From Actinomycetes bacterium (GTDB taxonomy: Bacteria > Actinomycetota > Acidimicrobiia > Acidimicrobiales > Bog-793), in the NCBI GenBank assembly GCA_021785095.1, contig JAJYGM010000261.1, forward strand, positions 1-5,284: 5,284 nt of DNA. The letters are read 5' to 3'. The notes under the pieces are model-generated. The model had not been told where the DNA came from. It did no database searches and was given only the letters and a program-made list of their open reading frames with translations. Below, piece after piece: positions 5,159 through 5,284 of this stretch. The position numbers and the translations under genes were made by a program. Every line of letters begins with the position of its first letter. Position 1 is the stretch's first letter.

Positions 5159-5284
5159 TCAGTGGCGTCGAGCGAGTTGCGCGGCGTAGGTGCTCCAGTC
5201 ACCACCAGCCGTGCGAACCCAGCGGACCGCGGTGTTGGGGGTGATGTTGAGAAGTCGGGCGACCATGGCTGCAGGAAGTCGGCC
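5159..5284 (-). CDS. C-terminal end of a probable recombinase/integrase, partial
   Basis: The frame enters from the right edge and ends at TGA 5161-5159, giving 41 residues. The readable part contains LPAAMVARLLNITPNTAVRW, then VRTAGGDWSTYAAQLARRH. This resembles the C-terminal tail found after the catalytic core in some actinobacterial tyrosine recombinases, where a helix-turn-helix-like segment (pattern LPAxLxAxLLxIxxxTAxRW) is followed by AGGDWxxYAA. That assignment is from memory of the pattern and only moderately sure; a transposase or DNA-binding regulator tail is possible. There is no start codon within the window, and catalytic residues would lie outside. The gene points toward the truncated integrase and the tRNA pair and is probably the last gene of an element extending to the right. 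Confidence 0.5.
   Translation of the reverse strand, partial: GRLPAAMVARLLNITPNTAVRWVRTAGGDWSTYAAQLARRH

Noticed and set aside
4825..5244. A 139-codon plus-strand frame over the right end
   Set aside because: It is antisense to the integrase fragment and the recombinase tail and has no recognisable protein features.
1..5284. CRISPR array, riboswitch or toxin-antitoxin pair
   Set aside because: I saw no regularly spaced direct repeats, no recognisable riboswitch core upstream of any gene and no small paired genes of those families.

Overview
This is a very GC-rich window with the codon usage of a high-GC actinobacterium. The membrane-protein, GNAT and DUF3224 types and an adjacent Asp-Phe tRNA pair fit Actinomycetota; a deep lineage such as Acidimicrobiia is a guess I cannot test here. 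No dedicated biosynthetic, defence or CRISPR system is visible. The most notable part is the right end, where two broken recombinase genes meet beside a tRNA gene.

Layout: (1) 1-1084, minus strand: most of a DHA2-type (EmrB/QacA-like) major facilitator drug exporter. It runs off the left edge and is broken by a one-base deletion inside its antiporter motif near 601-604. (2) 1091-2980, plus strand: a 629-residue polytopic membrane protein that resembles GT-C glycosyltransferases in layout, with an unknown substrate. Its start lies head-to-head with the exporter start with almost no space between them. (3) 4422-3025, minus strand: a compact operon of a three-helix small membrane protein, a RimJ/RimL-type GNAT acetyltransferase (joined by an ATGA overlap) and a DUF3224 protein. 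It converges with the GT-C-like gene.

(4) 4569-4794, plus strand: tRNA-Asp(GTC) and tRNA-Phe(GAA). A long near-perfect hairpin separates them, and a good intrinsic terminator follows tRNA-Phe. (5) 5085-4768, minus strand: the C-terminal end of a tyrosine integrase, with its reading frame running antisense into the 3' end of tRNA-Phe. This is the expected arrangement for an element integrated at a tRNA gene, but the fragment is cut off at its N-terminal side. (6) 5086-5284: a short, less GC-rich stretch with an inverted repeat, then the last 41 codons of a second gene on the minus strand, probably the C-terminal tail of another recombinase that enters from the right edge.

The simplest reading is a chromosomal tRNA locus (with a small housekeeping-like operon to its left) that received an integrative element at tRNA-Phe. 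That element's integrase was later truncated by a second recombinase-bearing element. The left third shows its own signs of disturbance: the exporter frameshift and the unusually tight divergent gene pair.
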